Assembly: GCF_002846415.1 (NCBI RefSeq)
Contig: NZ_PJMX01000001.1
Location: forward strand, 2,108,001 to 2,172,000
Direction: 5' to 3'
Origin: Streptomyces sp. TLI_146
GTDB taxonomy: Bacteria > Actinomycetota > Actinomycetes > Streptomycetales > Streptomycetaceae
Length of the DNA: 64,000 nucleotides
Below the pieces are notes generated by a model. It did not search any database and was not told where the DNA came from. It was given only the letters and a program-made list of their open reading frames with translations. Shown here piece after piece: positions 42,289-50,461 of this stretch (within the stretch, counting starts at the first letter, position 1; each line of letters starts with the position of its first letter). The position numbers and the translations under genes were made by a program.

Positions 42289-42310
42289 CAGGGGCGCGGG
42301 GAACTGCGCG
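42289..42310. repeat. intergenic repeat element, copy 1
   Basis: A 22-base sequence beginning CAGGGGCGCGGGGAACT and ending in GCGCG, identical at 44408-44429. It lies between a PPOX stop and the LysR stop, and reads like a short element repeated between genes in Streptomyces genomes. The rest of the 213-bp gap is GC-rich with no gene. Confidence 0.75.
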
Positions 42311-42445
42311 CCCAGCCACAAACGACCGGCAGACGAACGGGGTCCGGGGGCGCAGCCTCCGGGAGAACCACCTCAACCCCCCACCCCCGGAGGGTTACGG
42401 GAAGGGGCGGGGCGGGGACAAGGCCGCCGCAGGCGCCCCGCAACC

Positions 42446-43351
42446 TCACCCCACCAAACCCCGGCCGGCCAAGGCCAACGCCTCCACCGCAGCCCGAATG
42501 GAAGGCCGCCGATCCGCATCCGCCCGCCACACCGCGTACACATGCCGCCGCATCGCATCCCGCACCGGCACCACCCGAACCCCCTCGGGAACCGGCCCCC
42601 GCCCGAGCCGAGGCGCGACGCTCACCCCCAACCCGGCCGCCACCAGCGCAAGCTGCGTCGCGTGCTCACGCGCCACATGCCCGATGCGCGGCTCGACCCC
42701 CTTCCCCCGCAACGTGAACATCAGCCACTCGTGGCAGAACTCGCCCTCGGGCCAGGTGACCCACTCGTCCGAGGCGAACTCCTCCAGATCCACGTCCGAG
42801 CGCCCCGCGAGCCGGTGCCCCACGGGCATCGCCACATCGGCCAAGTCGTCGAGGACCGACCGCTTCGCCAGCCCGTCGGGCAGCGGCAGCGGCTTGTTGT
42901 ACCAGTCGAGGACGACCGCCAGATCGAGGTCCCCGAGGAGCACACCCCGTACGGAGTCCTCCGCCTCCAACTCATCCGAACGGACGGCCAGTTGAGGGTG
43001 CTCGGCACGCAGAGCCGTGAGCGCCGCCGGGAACAGCCCGCGCGCGGCGGTGGCGAAGCCCGCGATCCGCAGCTCGCCCACGACCCGGCCGCGCTGGGCC
43101 TCCAGATCGGCCTGGGCGACCTGGACCTGGGAGAGGATCCTCGCGGCGTGCTCGGCGAGCAGCCGGCCCGCGTCGGTGAGGCGCACGCCCCGCCCGTTCT
43201 TGGCGAGCAGCGGCTGCCCCGCCTCCCGTTCCAGCTTCGCGAGCTGCTGGGACACGGCCGAGGTCGTGACGTGCAGATTGTCGGCGGCGCCGCCCACCGA
43301 ACCGTGGCGGGCCACCGCGTCGAGGGTCCGCAGGCGCTCCAAGTTCAACAT
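42446..43351 (-). CDS. LysR family transcriptional regulator
   Basis: A 301-aa LysR regulator: N-terminal winged HTH (MLNLERLRTLDAVARHGSVGGAADNLHVTTSAVSQQLAKLE, about 1-41) and a C-terminal type-2 periplasmic-binding-like effector domain (about 90-290). It is divergent from an EamA transporter with 74 bp between, a classic regulator/target layout, and the transporter is its likely target. Ligand unknown. Confidence 0.93.
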   Translation of the reverse strand: MLNLERLRTLDAVARHGSVGGAADNLHVTTSAVSQQLAKLEREAGQPLLAKNGRGVRLTDAGRLLAEHAARILSQVQVAQADLEAQRGRVVGELRIAGFATAARGLFPAALTALRAEHPQLAVRSDELEAEDSVRGVLLGDLDLAVVLDWYNKPLPLPDGLAKRSVLDDLADVAMPVGHRLAGRSDVDLEEFASDEWVTWPEGEFCHEWLMFTLRGKGVEPRIGHVAREHATQLALVAAGLGVSVAPRLGRGPVPEGVRVVPVRDAMRRHVYAVWRADADRRPSIRAAVEALALAGRGLVG

Positions 43352-43425
43352 GTAAGCGATGCTAACCGAACCGGTCCACTTTTTCTCGCTTGTGCTACGA
43401 GGTTGAACAGACCAGGCTGATCGCC

Positions 43426-44376
43426 ATGAGCACCGTCACCCCGCCCCGGCCCCCGTCGGCCACGGCCCCGTCCACCTCCACTTCCACCCGCCGCCCGGCC
43501 CTGGACTGGCGCGTCCGGTTCGCGGTGCTCTCGCTGGTCTGGGGGTTCAGCTTCCTCCTGATCAAGGTGGGCACGGACGGCTACGCCCCGTTCCAGGTCA
43601 CCTTCGGGCGCCTCTTCTTCGGTACGGCGGTGCTCGCCGTCGCCATGGCCGTCAAGCGGGAGCGGCTGCCGCGCGGCGCCCGCACCTGGCTCCATCTGGC
43701 GGTGGCGGCCCTGCTCCTGAACGCGCTGCCGTTCTCGCTCTTCGCCTACTCCGAGCTGACGATCCCCTCCACCCTCGCCGGGATCTGCAACGCGACCTCC
43801 CCGCTGTGGGGCATGGCGCTCTCACTGGTGGCGCTCTCCGAGGACCGGCCGACCCGGCGCCGGGTGGCGGGCCTCGGCCTCGGCTTCCTCGGGGTGCTGA
43901 CGGTCCTGGGCGCCTGGCAGGGCTTCAACGGCCTGGATCTGAAGGGCACCGCGATGGCGCTGCTCGCCTCGCTCTGCTACCCGGTCGGCTGGATCTACGT
44001 GCGCCGTACGCTGGCGGGCAGCGGCCACTCCAACCTGTCGCTGATCGGCTCCCAGCTGGGCCTGGCGACCGTGCAACTCGCCCTGGTCACCCTGGTGTTC
44101 GCGGGCTTCCCGACCTCGTTCCCGGTGGTCCCGCTGCTCGCCGTCGCCGCACTCGGCGCCTTCGGTACGGGCTTCGCGGTGCTCGTCCAGTACGGCCTGG
44201 TCAACGAGGTGGGCCCGACGACCGCGCAGATGGTCACCTACTTCATCCCGGTCATCGCCACGGCGGCCGGAGTGCTCGTGCTCGGCGAAAGCCTGAGCTG
44301 GAACACGCCGGTCGGCGCGGCGATCGTGCTGGCGGGGGCGGCGCTGACGCAGAGCCGGGCACGGCGCGCAGGCTGA
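43426..44376 (+). CDS. EamA (DMT superfamily) transporter
   Basis: A 316-aa membrane protein with ten hydrophobic segments in two EamA repeats: VRFAVLSLVWGFSFLLIKVG opens the first, DLKGTAMALLASLCYPVGWIYV the second. The short cytosolic N-tail is Pro/Ser/Thr-rich. It should export an amino acid, base or drug-like metabolite; no specificity is seen. I use the ATG at 43426 (MSTVTPPR). LysR is its divergent neighbour. Confidence 0.9.
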   Translation: MSTVTPPRPPSATAPSTSTSTRRPALDWRVRFAVLSLVWGFSFLLIKVGTDGYAPFQVTFGRLFFGTAVLAVAMAVKRERLPRGARTWLHLAVAALLLNALPFSLFAYSELTIPSTLAGICNATSPLWGMALSLVALSEDRPTRRRVAGLGLGFLGVLTVLGAWQGFNGLDLKGTAMALLASLCYPVGWIYVRRTLAGSGHSNLSLIGSQLGLATVQLALVTLVFAGFPTSFPVVPLLAVAALGAFGTGFAVLVQYGLVNEVGPTTAQMVTYFIPVIATAAGVLVLGESLSWNTPVGAAIVLAGAALTQSRARRAG

Positions 44377-44407
44377 GTGGCCGCCCGTTGCGGTCCCGGA
44401 TCACCCC

Positions 44408-44429
44408 CAGGGGCGCGGGGAACTGCGCG
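44408..44429. repeat. intergenic repeat element, copy 2
   Basis: Identical 22 bases to 42289-42310, here 31 bases after the EamA stop in the gap before the convergent MocR stop. Confidence 0.75.
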
Positions 44430-44473
44430 AGCAACCGGCCACCGGCCCGCAGCCAAAACCCGGACCGGCGAAG

Positions 44474-45784
44474 CTAGTCGTACCGCCACCCCGGCGAAGA
44501 CCCCAGCGCCGCCACCACGGCGTCGGCGGCGGACCCGATGTCGGCCGGGGCGAGCGAGGAGACGGTCAGCCGGATCCCCGGCGGCGCCGACATCCGGAAG
44601 CGCGCCCCCGGCGCCACCGCCCACCCGGCATGCAGCAGCCGCGCCACCGCCGCCGTCTCGTCGGGCACCGGCACCCACACACTGAACCCGCTGCGGCCGT
44701 GCGCCGCGACACCCCGCGAGCGCAGCGCGCGCACCAGGGTGTCGCGGCGCTCGCCGTAGGAGCGGGCCACGGCCGCCGGGTCGAGCACGCCCGAGGTCCA
44801 CAGATGGACGACGGTCCGCTGGAGCAGCCGGCTGACCCATCCGGGGCCCAGCCGCTGACGCCCGCGCACCCGGTCCAGCGTCACCGCGTCCCCCGTGAGC
44901 ACCGCGAGCCGCAGATCCGGCCCGTACGCCTTCGCCACCGATCGTACGAACGCCCAGTGCTCGACGACCGGGGACAGCGGGGCGAGCGGCACCTCGACCA
45001 TGCCGTGGCCGTGGTCGTCCTCGATCAGCAGGACCGACGGATGGGCGGACAGCACCGCGCGCAGGGCGCGGGCGCGGGCCGCGCTGACGGCCGCCCCGGT
45101 CGGGTTCTGCGCCCGGCAGGTGACGACCAGCGCCCGCGCCCCGCCCGCCAGCGCACTCTCGACGGCCTCCGGCAGCGGCCCCTCGTCGTCGAGCGCCACC
45201 GGCACCGGCCGCAGCCCGAGCGCCGGAACGAGGTCGAGCAGCGCGCCCCAGCCCGGGTCCTCGATGGCGACCGCGTCACCGGGCCGCAGATGCGCGGCGA
45301 GCACCCGCTCGATCGCGTCGAGCGAGCCGGAGAAGACGCCGACCGGGCCCGCAGGCACCCCGTCGGCGTCAAGTGCCGCGCGGGCCAGCCGCGCCAGCTC
45401 CGGGTCCACCGGGTCCTGCCCGTACAGCGCGGGCCGCTCGGCGTGGTCGCGGGCGGCGGCCGCCAGCGCGTCGCCGAGCGGCGGCAGCAGGGCCGGGTCG
45501 GGATTGCCGTCGGCGATGTCGCGTACACCTACGGGCACGTCGATGCGCTGGGCGTCGCGGGCGGTGCTGGCGGGGCGCGGACGCACCCGGCTGCCCCGGC
45601 GGCCACCGGTCTCGATGACGCCCCGGTCCCGCAGCAGCCGATAGGCAGCCGCGACCGTATTGGGATTCACCCCCAGCTCGGTCGCCAACTCCCGCAGCGG
45701 CGGCAGCGGTTGCCCCGGCTCCAGCTCCCCGGCACCCACCGCGCGCTCCACGTCGGCGGCGATCTCCGATGCGCGACGCCCCAC
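44474..45784 (-). CDS. MocR-type regulator (GntR HTH plus aminotransferase domain)
   Basis: A 436-aa MocR/PdxR-type regulator. The GntR winged HTH is at the N-terminus (LPPLRELATELGVNPNTVAAAYRLLRDRGVIET), then a fold-type-I aminotransferase domain with SGSLDAIERV, EDPGWGALLD, CRAQNPTG (near residue 220), and SVAKAYGPDLRLA, where the PLP lysine sits. Such proteins sense PLP or amino-acid ligands. I prefer GTG at 45784: AGGAGAG lies nine bases upstream, while the ATG at 45811 has no ribosome site and overlaps the palindrome. The divergent PPOX gene is the likely target. Confidence 0.87.
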   Translation of the reverse strand: MGRRASEIAADVERAVGAGELEPGQPLPPLRELATELGVNPNTVAAAYRLLRDRGVIETGGRRGSRVRPRPASTARDAQRIDVPVGVRDIADGNPDPALLPPLGDALAAAARDHAERPALYGQDPVDPELARLARAALDADGVPAGPVGVFSGSLDAIERVLAAHLRPGDAVAIEDPGWGALLDLVPALGLRPVPVALDDEGPLPEAVESALAGGARALVVTCRAQNPTGAAVSAARARALRAVLSAHPSVLLIEDDHGHGMVEVPLAPLSPVVEHWAFVRSVAKAYGPDLRLAVLTGDAVTLDRVRGRQRLGPGWVSRLLQRTVVHLWTSGVLDPAAVARSYGERRDTLVRALRSRGVAAHGRSGFSVWVPVPDETAAVARLLHAGWAVAPGARFRMSAPPGIRLTVSSLAPADIGSAADAVVAALGSSPGWRYD

Positions 45785-45816
45785 GATCCGATACTCTCCT
45801 AGCACAAACATAACTA

Positions 45817-45828
45817 TGCACTAGTGCA
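45817..45828. promoter_or_regulatory. palindromic operator between MocR and PPOX genes
   Basis: TGCACTAGTGCA is a perfect 12-bp dyad in the shared control region, 14 bases before the PPOX start and 33 bases upstream of the MocR GTG. Location suits MocR binding. Confidence 0.55.
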
Positions 45829-45841
45829 ATGGAGAACGCAA

Positions 45842-46504
45842 ATGTCCGACACCGCTGCCTACGAGCCCACCGAGCGCACCGTGCCGACCCGCTCGCGCGA
45901 GCGGGCGTCGTACGACCGCGAGCTGGTGCACGGGATACTCGACGAGGGATACGTCTGCCACCTCGGCTTCGTCCGCGACGGCGCCCCGGTCGTGCTGCCG
46001 ACGCTGTACGGCCGGATCGGCGAGCGGCTGTACGTGCACGGCTCGACGGGTTCGCGGCCGCTGCGCATGACCGGCAAGGCCGACCCGGGACTCGCTGTCT
46101 GCCTCACCGTCACGCACGTCGACGGCCTGGTGCTGGCCCGCTCGGCCTTCCACCACTCCCTCAACTACCGCTCGGTCGTGGTGCACGGCATCGCGTACGA
46201 GGTCACCGACCCCGAGGAGCGGCGCACCGCGCTGGACGCGCTGGTCGACCAGGTGGTGCCCGGCCGCTCCTACGACTCGCGGCAGGCCAACGCCAAGGAG
46301 CTCGCCGCGACCGCGGTGATCCGCCTCGACCTGGAGGAGGTGTCGGCGAAGGTGCGCACCGGCGGCCCCAACGACGAGCCGGAGGACAGCGCCCTGCCGC
46401 ACTGGACCGGGGTGCTCCCCCTCGTCCGCGGGTACGGCACGCCGATCCCGGCCGACGACCTGGACCCGTCGGTGGAGCTGCCGGGGTACCTCGCGGCGCT
46501 GTGA
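45842..46504 (+). CDS. pyridoxamine 5'-phosphate oxidase family protein
   Basis: A 220-aa split-barrel flavin-type protein, longer than the first PPOX in this window. LDEGYVCHLGFVRDGAPVVLPTLYGRIGERLYVHGSTGSRPLR (about 33-75) is the core, and VLARSAFHHSLNYRSVVVHGIAYEV follows. Members with this pattern are flavin-nucleotide-binding proteins, often next to MocR regulators. Start ATG 45842, with GGAG seven bases before it. It is divergent from MocR and ends before a strong convergent terminator. Confidence 0.87.
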   Translation: MSDTAAYEPTERTVPTRSRERASYDRELVHGILDEGYVCHLGFVRDGAPVVLPTLYGRIGERLYVHGSTGSRPLRMTGKADPGLAVCLTVTHVDGLVLARSAFHHSLNYRSVVVHGIAYEVTDPEERRTALDALVDQVVPGRSYDSRQANAKELAATAVIRLDLEEVSAKVRTGGPNDEPEDSALPHWTGVLPLVRGYGTPIPADDLDPSVELPGYLAAL

Positions 46505-46536
46505 GGGGCGCTGTGAGCGGCGCGGCGCACGCGAAG

Positions 46537-46572
46537 CGCCGGACGGGCGTGGCGAATCCCGCCCGTCCGGCG
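46537..46572. terminator. bidirectional terminator between PPOX and EamA genes
   Basis: A perfect 13-bp stem (46537-46549 and 46560-46572; arm CGCCGGACGGGCG) with a 10-base loop between the convergent stops. Confidence 0.75.
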
Positions 46573-46603
46573 TGTGAGGTCGAGTCGGGCCGAAGGCCGA
46601 CGA

Positions 46604-47560
46604 TCAGGGGGTGACCAGGGTCGCCCGGGCCCTCGCGGCACCCGCCTCGGACACCGCGAGGCCGACCACCGCGACCAGCAGCAGCAAGGTCCCGGCAACC
46701 GTGGCGGCGCTCAGCGGCTCACCCAGCACGGCCACCGCGAGCAGCGCCGCGCTCACCGGCTCCAGGAGCATGATCACGGAAACCGTCGCGGACCGGACGA
46801 CGGCCGCGCCCGCGAAGTAGAGGGCGTAGGCCAGCGCCGTGGGCACCGCCGCCACGTACAGCAGCAGCACGGCCACCCGCACCGGCTCGACGGTGTGCGG
46901 CACCAGTCCTTCCGCGCCCGCGAGCGGCAGCAGCAGGACCGAGGCGATGGCGAACGCCCAGGCGGTGGTGGTGGAGGGGTCGGCTGCCTCGCCGCTCCGG
47001 CCGAGCTTGCGGGTGAGGAGCGTGATGCCCGCGTACCCGGCCGCCGAGAGCAGCGCGAGCAGCACCCCGGCGGGGCGGACCGTGCCGCCGCCGTTGCCGA
47101 GGACCAGGACCGCGAGCCCGGCGAGCGCCCCGGCCACGGCGGTCAGCCCGGCGCCTCCGATCCGCTCGCCCATGGTGAGCCGGGCGCCGACGGCGATGAG
47201 CACGGGCCCGGCGCCGAGAGTGACCACGGTCGCCACGGCCAGGCCGGTCGAAGCGACGGCGGCGAAGTAGGCGCTCTGGAAGACCGCGAGGCCCACGCCG
47301 TTGCCGAGGATCCGCAGCAGCCGCCTGCCGAGCGGCTCGGCGGGCCTGAGCGCCGGGCGGCGCCGCAGCGCGCGGGCGGCGAGCAGCAGGACGAGCCCGC
47401 CGACGCAGCGCCAGAAGGAGAGGGCGAGCGGGCCGAGGTCGCTGGCGTCGAAGACCAGCGCGGCCGCGCCGCCCGCGGTGCCCCAGGCGACACCGGCGAA
47501 GACGAGATAGAGCAGGCCGCGCCCGACGGGCAGGCCGGAGGAAGAGGAAGCGTTCGACAC
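46604..47560 (-). CDS. EamA (DMT superfamily) transporter
   Basis: A 318-aa membrane protein with two EamA repeats and about ten hydrophobic segments: [22 protein letters not shown] opens it, [20 protein letters not shown] begins the second repeat. GTG start with CGGAG upstream. It sits 161 bp from another EamA gene on the same strand. Two EamA genes in tandem could form related exporters; no substrate can be inferred. The 161-bp gap holds a modest GC-rich hairpin and no gene. Confidence 0.88.
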   Translation of the reverse strand: MSNASSSSGLPVGRGLLYLVFAGVAWGTAGGAAALVFDASDLGPLALSFWRCVGGLVLLLAARALRRRPALRPAEPLGRRLLRILGNGVGLAVFQSAYFAAVASTGLAVATVVTLGAGPVLIAVGARLTMGERIGGAGLTAVAGALAGLAVLVLGNGGGTVRPAGVLLALLSAAGYAGITLLTRKLGRSGEAADPSTTTAWAFAIASVLLLPLAGAEGLVPHTVEPVRVAVLLLYVAAVPTALAYALYFAGAAVVRSATVSVIMLLEPVSAALLAVAVLGEPLSAATVAGTLLLLVAVVGLAVSEAGAARARATLVTP

Positions 47561-47721
47561 GTACGTACTCCGAAGAGGAAGACGGGAAAGGTCGCATGCC
47601 TGGAGTACGCGGGCAGCGACGAGCCGCTCGGGGACTGCCCGAGCCCGGTCTTCGTCTGGGTGCGGCCGCCCGCGCTTACGCGGCGGGAGGCGGCAGGACG
47701 GTCGAATGCATGATCGTCACC

Positions 47722-48819
47722 CTACGGGGCGGTCCGACCGGCCGACAACTCGCTTTCGGGCGCGGGCACCTCGTGGACCGGCGCCTCTTGAACGGGCACC
47801 CCTTGAAGGGTCGCCTCCTGAACGGTCGTCTCCTGAAGGGTCGCGTCCTGCACTGGCGTCTCCTGAACGGGCAGCGGATGCCCGTCCCCGCCCGCCACCG
47901 GGCCCGACGGCTCCTTCGGCGCCGAGGACTGCGCGATGAAGGCGCCGACCAGGACCACCGCGCCGCCCGCGATCTGCGGCGCGGAGAGGTGCTCGCCGAG
48001 CAGCACCCAGGCCAGGACGGTCGCGATGACCGCCTCCAGACAGGCGACCACACCGGCCACCTGCGGCGACAGCTTGCGCACCGAGATCACCCCGGTGACG
48101 TACGCGATCACGGTCGCGACCAGCACGATCCAGCCGAGCAGCAGGCCCGCGGGCACGTCCGTACCGTTCATGTCGGCGCTGCCGCCGAGGACCGACCAGT
48201 CCATCCCCCAGGGGCGGGCGACCAGTGTGAGCAGGACGGAGCCGATGAGCAGGCCGTACGCGATGACGCCGATCGGGTCGGGCGCGTCGTCCGTGTCGCC
48301 GCCCTGGTCGGACAGGACGAAGTAGCCGACCTGGCAGCAGGCGGCGCCGAGGGCGAGCACCAGGCCGAGGACGTCGAAGCTCAGCCCGGACCAGATCTCG
48401 ACGACGGAGGCGAGGCCGCCCACAGCGAGCACCACGCCGATGGCCGCCGCCCGGGTCACGGGCCTGCGCTGGACGAACCGGACCCAGCCGAGGACGAGCG
48501 CGGGCGCCAGATACTCGACGAGCAGGGCGACGCCGACCGGGATGCGGGATATCGCCGCGAAGTAGCAGGCCTGGACGCCGGCGACGGCGAGCAGGCCGAA
48601 CCCGGCGAGCAGCGCGGGCCGGCGCACGAGCAGACTCCGGTGGCGCCAGGCCACGGGCAGCATGACGAGCGCGGCGCCCGTCACCCGCAGCCACACCACG
48701 TGCAGCGGGTCAAGGCCCGCCTCGATCAGCGGCTTGGCCGCGACACCCGATCCGCCGAATGAGAACGCCGAGGCCAGGGCCAGTCCCAGGCCGACGTTCC
48801 TCCCCTGAGACGCCTGCAT
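47722..48819 (-). CDS. EamA (DMT superfamily) transporter with repeat-rich tail
   Basis: A 365-aa membrane protein: two EamA repeats (LALASAFSFGGSGVAAKPLIEAG; DVLGLVLALGAACCQVGYFVL) up to about residue 290, then a cytosolic tail of about 70 residues. The tail contains seven variants of a V-Q-E-x-P/T-like pentapeptide encoded by 15-bp tandem units (47770-47874). Tail function is unknown. I chose ATG 48819 (MQASQG) since the preceding in-frame residues are hydrophilic and unlike the family. Confidence 0.87.
   Translation of the reverse strand: MQASQGRNVGLGLALASAFSFGGSGVAAKPLIEAGLDPLHVVWLRVTGAALVMLPVAWRHRSLLVRRPALLAGFGLLAVAGVQACYFAAISRIPVGVALLVEYLAPALVLGWVRFVQRRPVTRAAAIGVVLAVGGLASVVEIWSGLSFDVLGLVLALGAACCQVGYFVLSDQGGDTDDAPDPIGVIAYGLLIGSVLLTLVARPWGMDWSVLGGSADMNGTDVPAGLLLGWIVLVATVIAYVTGVISVRKLSPQVAGVVACLEAVIATVLAWVLLGEHLSAPQIAGGAVVLVGAFIAQSSAPKEPSGPVAGGDGHPLPVQETPVQDATLQETTVQEATLQGVPVQEAPVHEVPAPESELSAGRTAP
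47770..47874 (-). repeat. 15-bp tandem repeat in EamA C-terminal tail
   Basis: Seven in-frame 15-bp units with sequence divergence (plus-strand pattern resembling CTCCTGAACGGTCGT). They encode V-Q-E-T-P-like pentapeptides and could expand or contract without frameshift. Confidence 0.85.
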
Positions 48820-48850
48820 CGGCACATCATGACAGGAGAAGTCAGGACCG

Positions 48851-49384
48851 TCACCCCTGTGACACCTGTCGAGACGGCGGACCCTGTGCAAGCCGTGCCG
48901 CGAGCTCCCCGGCGTCCACTCCGGCGTGGTCGAGGACCTCCACGGCCCGGCACTCCGGGTCGGCCGCGAGCGCCGCGAGAAGGTCGGTGCCTCCTACCCG
49001 TATCTCACCGCGGGCGCCGGCCCGGGACAGGGCGGCCTCCATCGCGGTGACCGCGGCGGGCGACCAGCCGGGCTGGGTGAGCAGCGGCAGCGCCCCCGAG
49101 TCCTCCACCGACCCCTGCCAGCGCAGCCCGTATCCGATGGAGCGCTGGACGAGGTAGCCGAGCACTCGCGCCACCTGCGGCGCGCCATCGAAGGCGGCCC
49201 GCACCTCCGGGTCCGTCTCCATCAGCGAGTGCAGCAGATGGGCGGTGTCGATCTGCCGGTCGCCGTCGCGCAGCGCCCGCCTGCGGGCACCCGCGACCAC
49301 CGAAGCCATCTCGTCGGTGAGCCGGGCTTCGAGGTCGGGGGCGGCGGGGACCGGAGCCGGGACCCGCGGGATCGGGAGGTGCAC
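48851..49384 (-). CDS. stand-alone Clp N-terminal domain protein
   Basis: A 177-aa helical protein with two Clp_N repeats: RLTDEMASVVAGARRRALRDGDRQIDTAHLLHSLME (about 20-55) and AVTAMEAALSRAGARGEIRVGGTDLLAALAADP (about 110-145). Clp_N repeats are usually the substrate or adaptor-binding part of ClpC/ClpA chaperones; here they stand without ATPase domains, so an adaptor or regulator role is likely. The GTG start is right behind AGGAGG with almost no spacing. It ends 31 bp before the EamA start. Confidence 0.8.
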   Translation of the reverse strand: MHLPIPRVPAPVPAAPDLEARLTDEMASVVAGARRRALRDGDRQIDTAHLLHSLMETDPEVRAAFDGAPQVARVLGYLVQRSIGYGLRWQGSVEDSGALPLLTQPGWSPAAVTAMEAALSRAGARGEIRVGGTDLLAALAADPECRAVEVLDHAGVDAGELAARLAQGPPSRQVSQG

Positions 49385-49617
49385 CCTCCTACCCCATCAG
49401 GACACACACCCCCCGGGCATCCCCGCCGGGAAGCATTCCGCATCCCACGTTGGGTGGGTACGGATGACCGGGTTCTCCTCCTTATGGATGAGATTTGCGG
49501 TTTACGTCTCAGGGGCGCGCACGGCCGGGCCGTACGCCCCGCACGCAACCACACCGCCGCCGGACACGTCCCCTCCCGTACGACACAGCCGCCCCGGCAA
49601 CGGCGGGAGGGGACCCG

Positions 49618-49815
49618 ATGCGCTGGATGGTCGCCCTGCTCGCCGAGGACGGGCTGCAGTACGTGTACCGCGTGTACGCCCCGGGGGACGCCCTGCCCGG
49701 CGATCTGTTCTGGGCCGCCTTCCACTGCCACGACGAGTCACAGCGCCCGCGCGCGTCCGACCTCTTCGACTCGGCGCAGATCTGGGCACTGCCGGTGAGC
49801 GACGCCAGGATCTGA
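49618..49815 (+). CDS. small conserved hypothetical protein
   Basis: A 65-aa protein (MRWMVALLAEDGLQYVYRVY ... FDSAQIWALPVSDARI) with no signal or membrane helix. The start at ATG 49618 has GGGAGGGG nine bases upstream; an in-frame start at 49495 adds 41 basic, low-complexity residues and is less likely. I do not recognise a family. Divergent from the Clp-N gene. Confidence 0.6.
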   Translation: MRWMVALLAEDGLQYVYRVYAPGDALPGDLFWAAFHCHDESQRPRASDLFDSAQIWALPVSDARI

Positions 49816-49850
49816 TGCCGGTCAGGGCGTGATCTGACGGTTCATCAGTA

Positions 49851-49879
49851 TTGAATGTTCACGACTCCCCGGCTACGTT
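49851..49879 (+). promoter_or_regulatory. promoter of SRPBCC gene
   Basis: TTGAAT (49851-49856), a 17-base spacer and TACGTT (49874-49879), giving a leader of about 78 bases before the ATG at 49964. Confidence 0.55.
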
Positions 49880-49963
49880 CCGCGACACGTTCCCGGTTCG
49901 CGTCCGGACCCACGCCCTGGACCCGCGGTCCGGACTCGCGTTCCTTAGTGAAGGGGTGGTCGC

Positions 49964-50392
49964 ATGGCCGAGGTCAGCGCTGAGGCGCGCCTGGAGGCTC
50001 CGGCGGAGAAGGTCTGGGCCCAGCTGACGGACTTCACCGCGTACGGCGAGTGGAACGCCACCCACACCAGCTTCCCGCACGGCGGACCGGAGAAGCTGGA
50101 GCTCGGCGCCAGCTACGCCGAGAGCATGAAGCTCATGGGCTTTCCCGCCGAAGTCACCTGGACCGTGGACGAGTTCGAGGCGGGCCGGCTGCTCGGCATC
50201 AAGGGCAAGGGCCCGATGGGCGTGAGCGTCGGCAACCGCTACACGCTCACGCCCGAGGGGGACGCCACGGTGGTCCGCATCGACGGCGAGTTCACCGGCG
50301 CCGCCGTCTCGCTGATGGCGGGCAAGCTCAAGGACTCGGCGACGGCCGCGCTGAACGAGTCGCTGCGCAAGCTCGGCGGCCTGGTGGCCTGA
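49964..50392 (+). CDS. SRPBCC (START-like) family protein
   Basis: A 142-aa helix-grip-fold protein: VSAEARLEAPAEKVWAQLTDFTAYGEWN at the start and a long final helix (LMAGKLKDSATAALNESLRKLGGLV). It belongs to the polyketide cyclase/dehydrase superfamily and should bind a hydrophobic ligand. Start ATG behind AAGGGG. It ends at a strong bidirectional terminator before PadR. Confidence 0.87.
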   Translation: MAEVSAEARLEAPAEKVWAQLTDFTAYGEWNATHTSFPHGGPEKLELGASYAESMKLMGFPAEVTWTVDEFEAGRLLGIKGKGPMGVSVGNRYTLTPEGDATVVRIDGEFTGAAVSLMAGKLKDSATAALNESLRKLGGLVA

Positions 50393-50414
50393 CCCGCCCG
50401 CGCACCCCACGCGC

Positions 50415-50447
50415 GAAAGCCCCGCGACCGGCGGTCGCGGGGCTTTC
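50415..50447. terminator. bidirectional terminator between SRPBCC and PadR genes
   Basis: A perfect 15-bp stem (arm GAAAGCCCCGCGACC) with a 3-base loop between convergent stops; the GAAAGC/GCTTTC ends are typical of actinobacterial terminators. Confidence 0.85.
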
Positions 50448-50461
50448 GGTGGCCGGCGGGG

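Noticed and set aside
47770..47874. Regular 15-bp repeat considered as CRISPR or iteron
   Set aside because: No spacers, unit length of 15, and it is in frame within a transporter gene.
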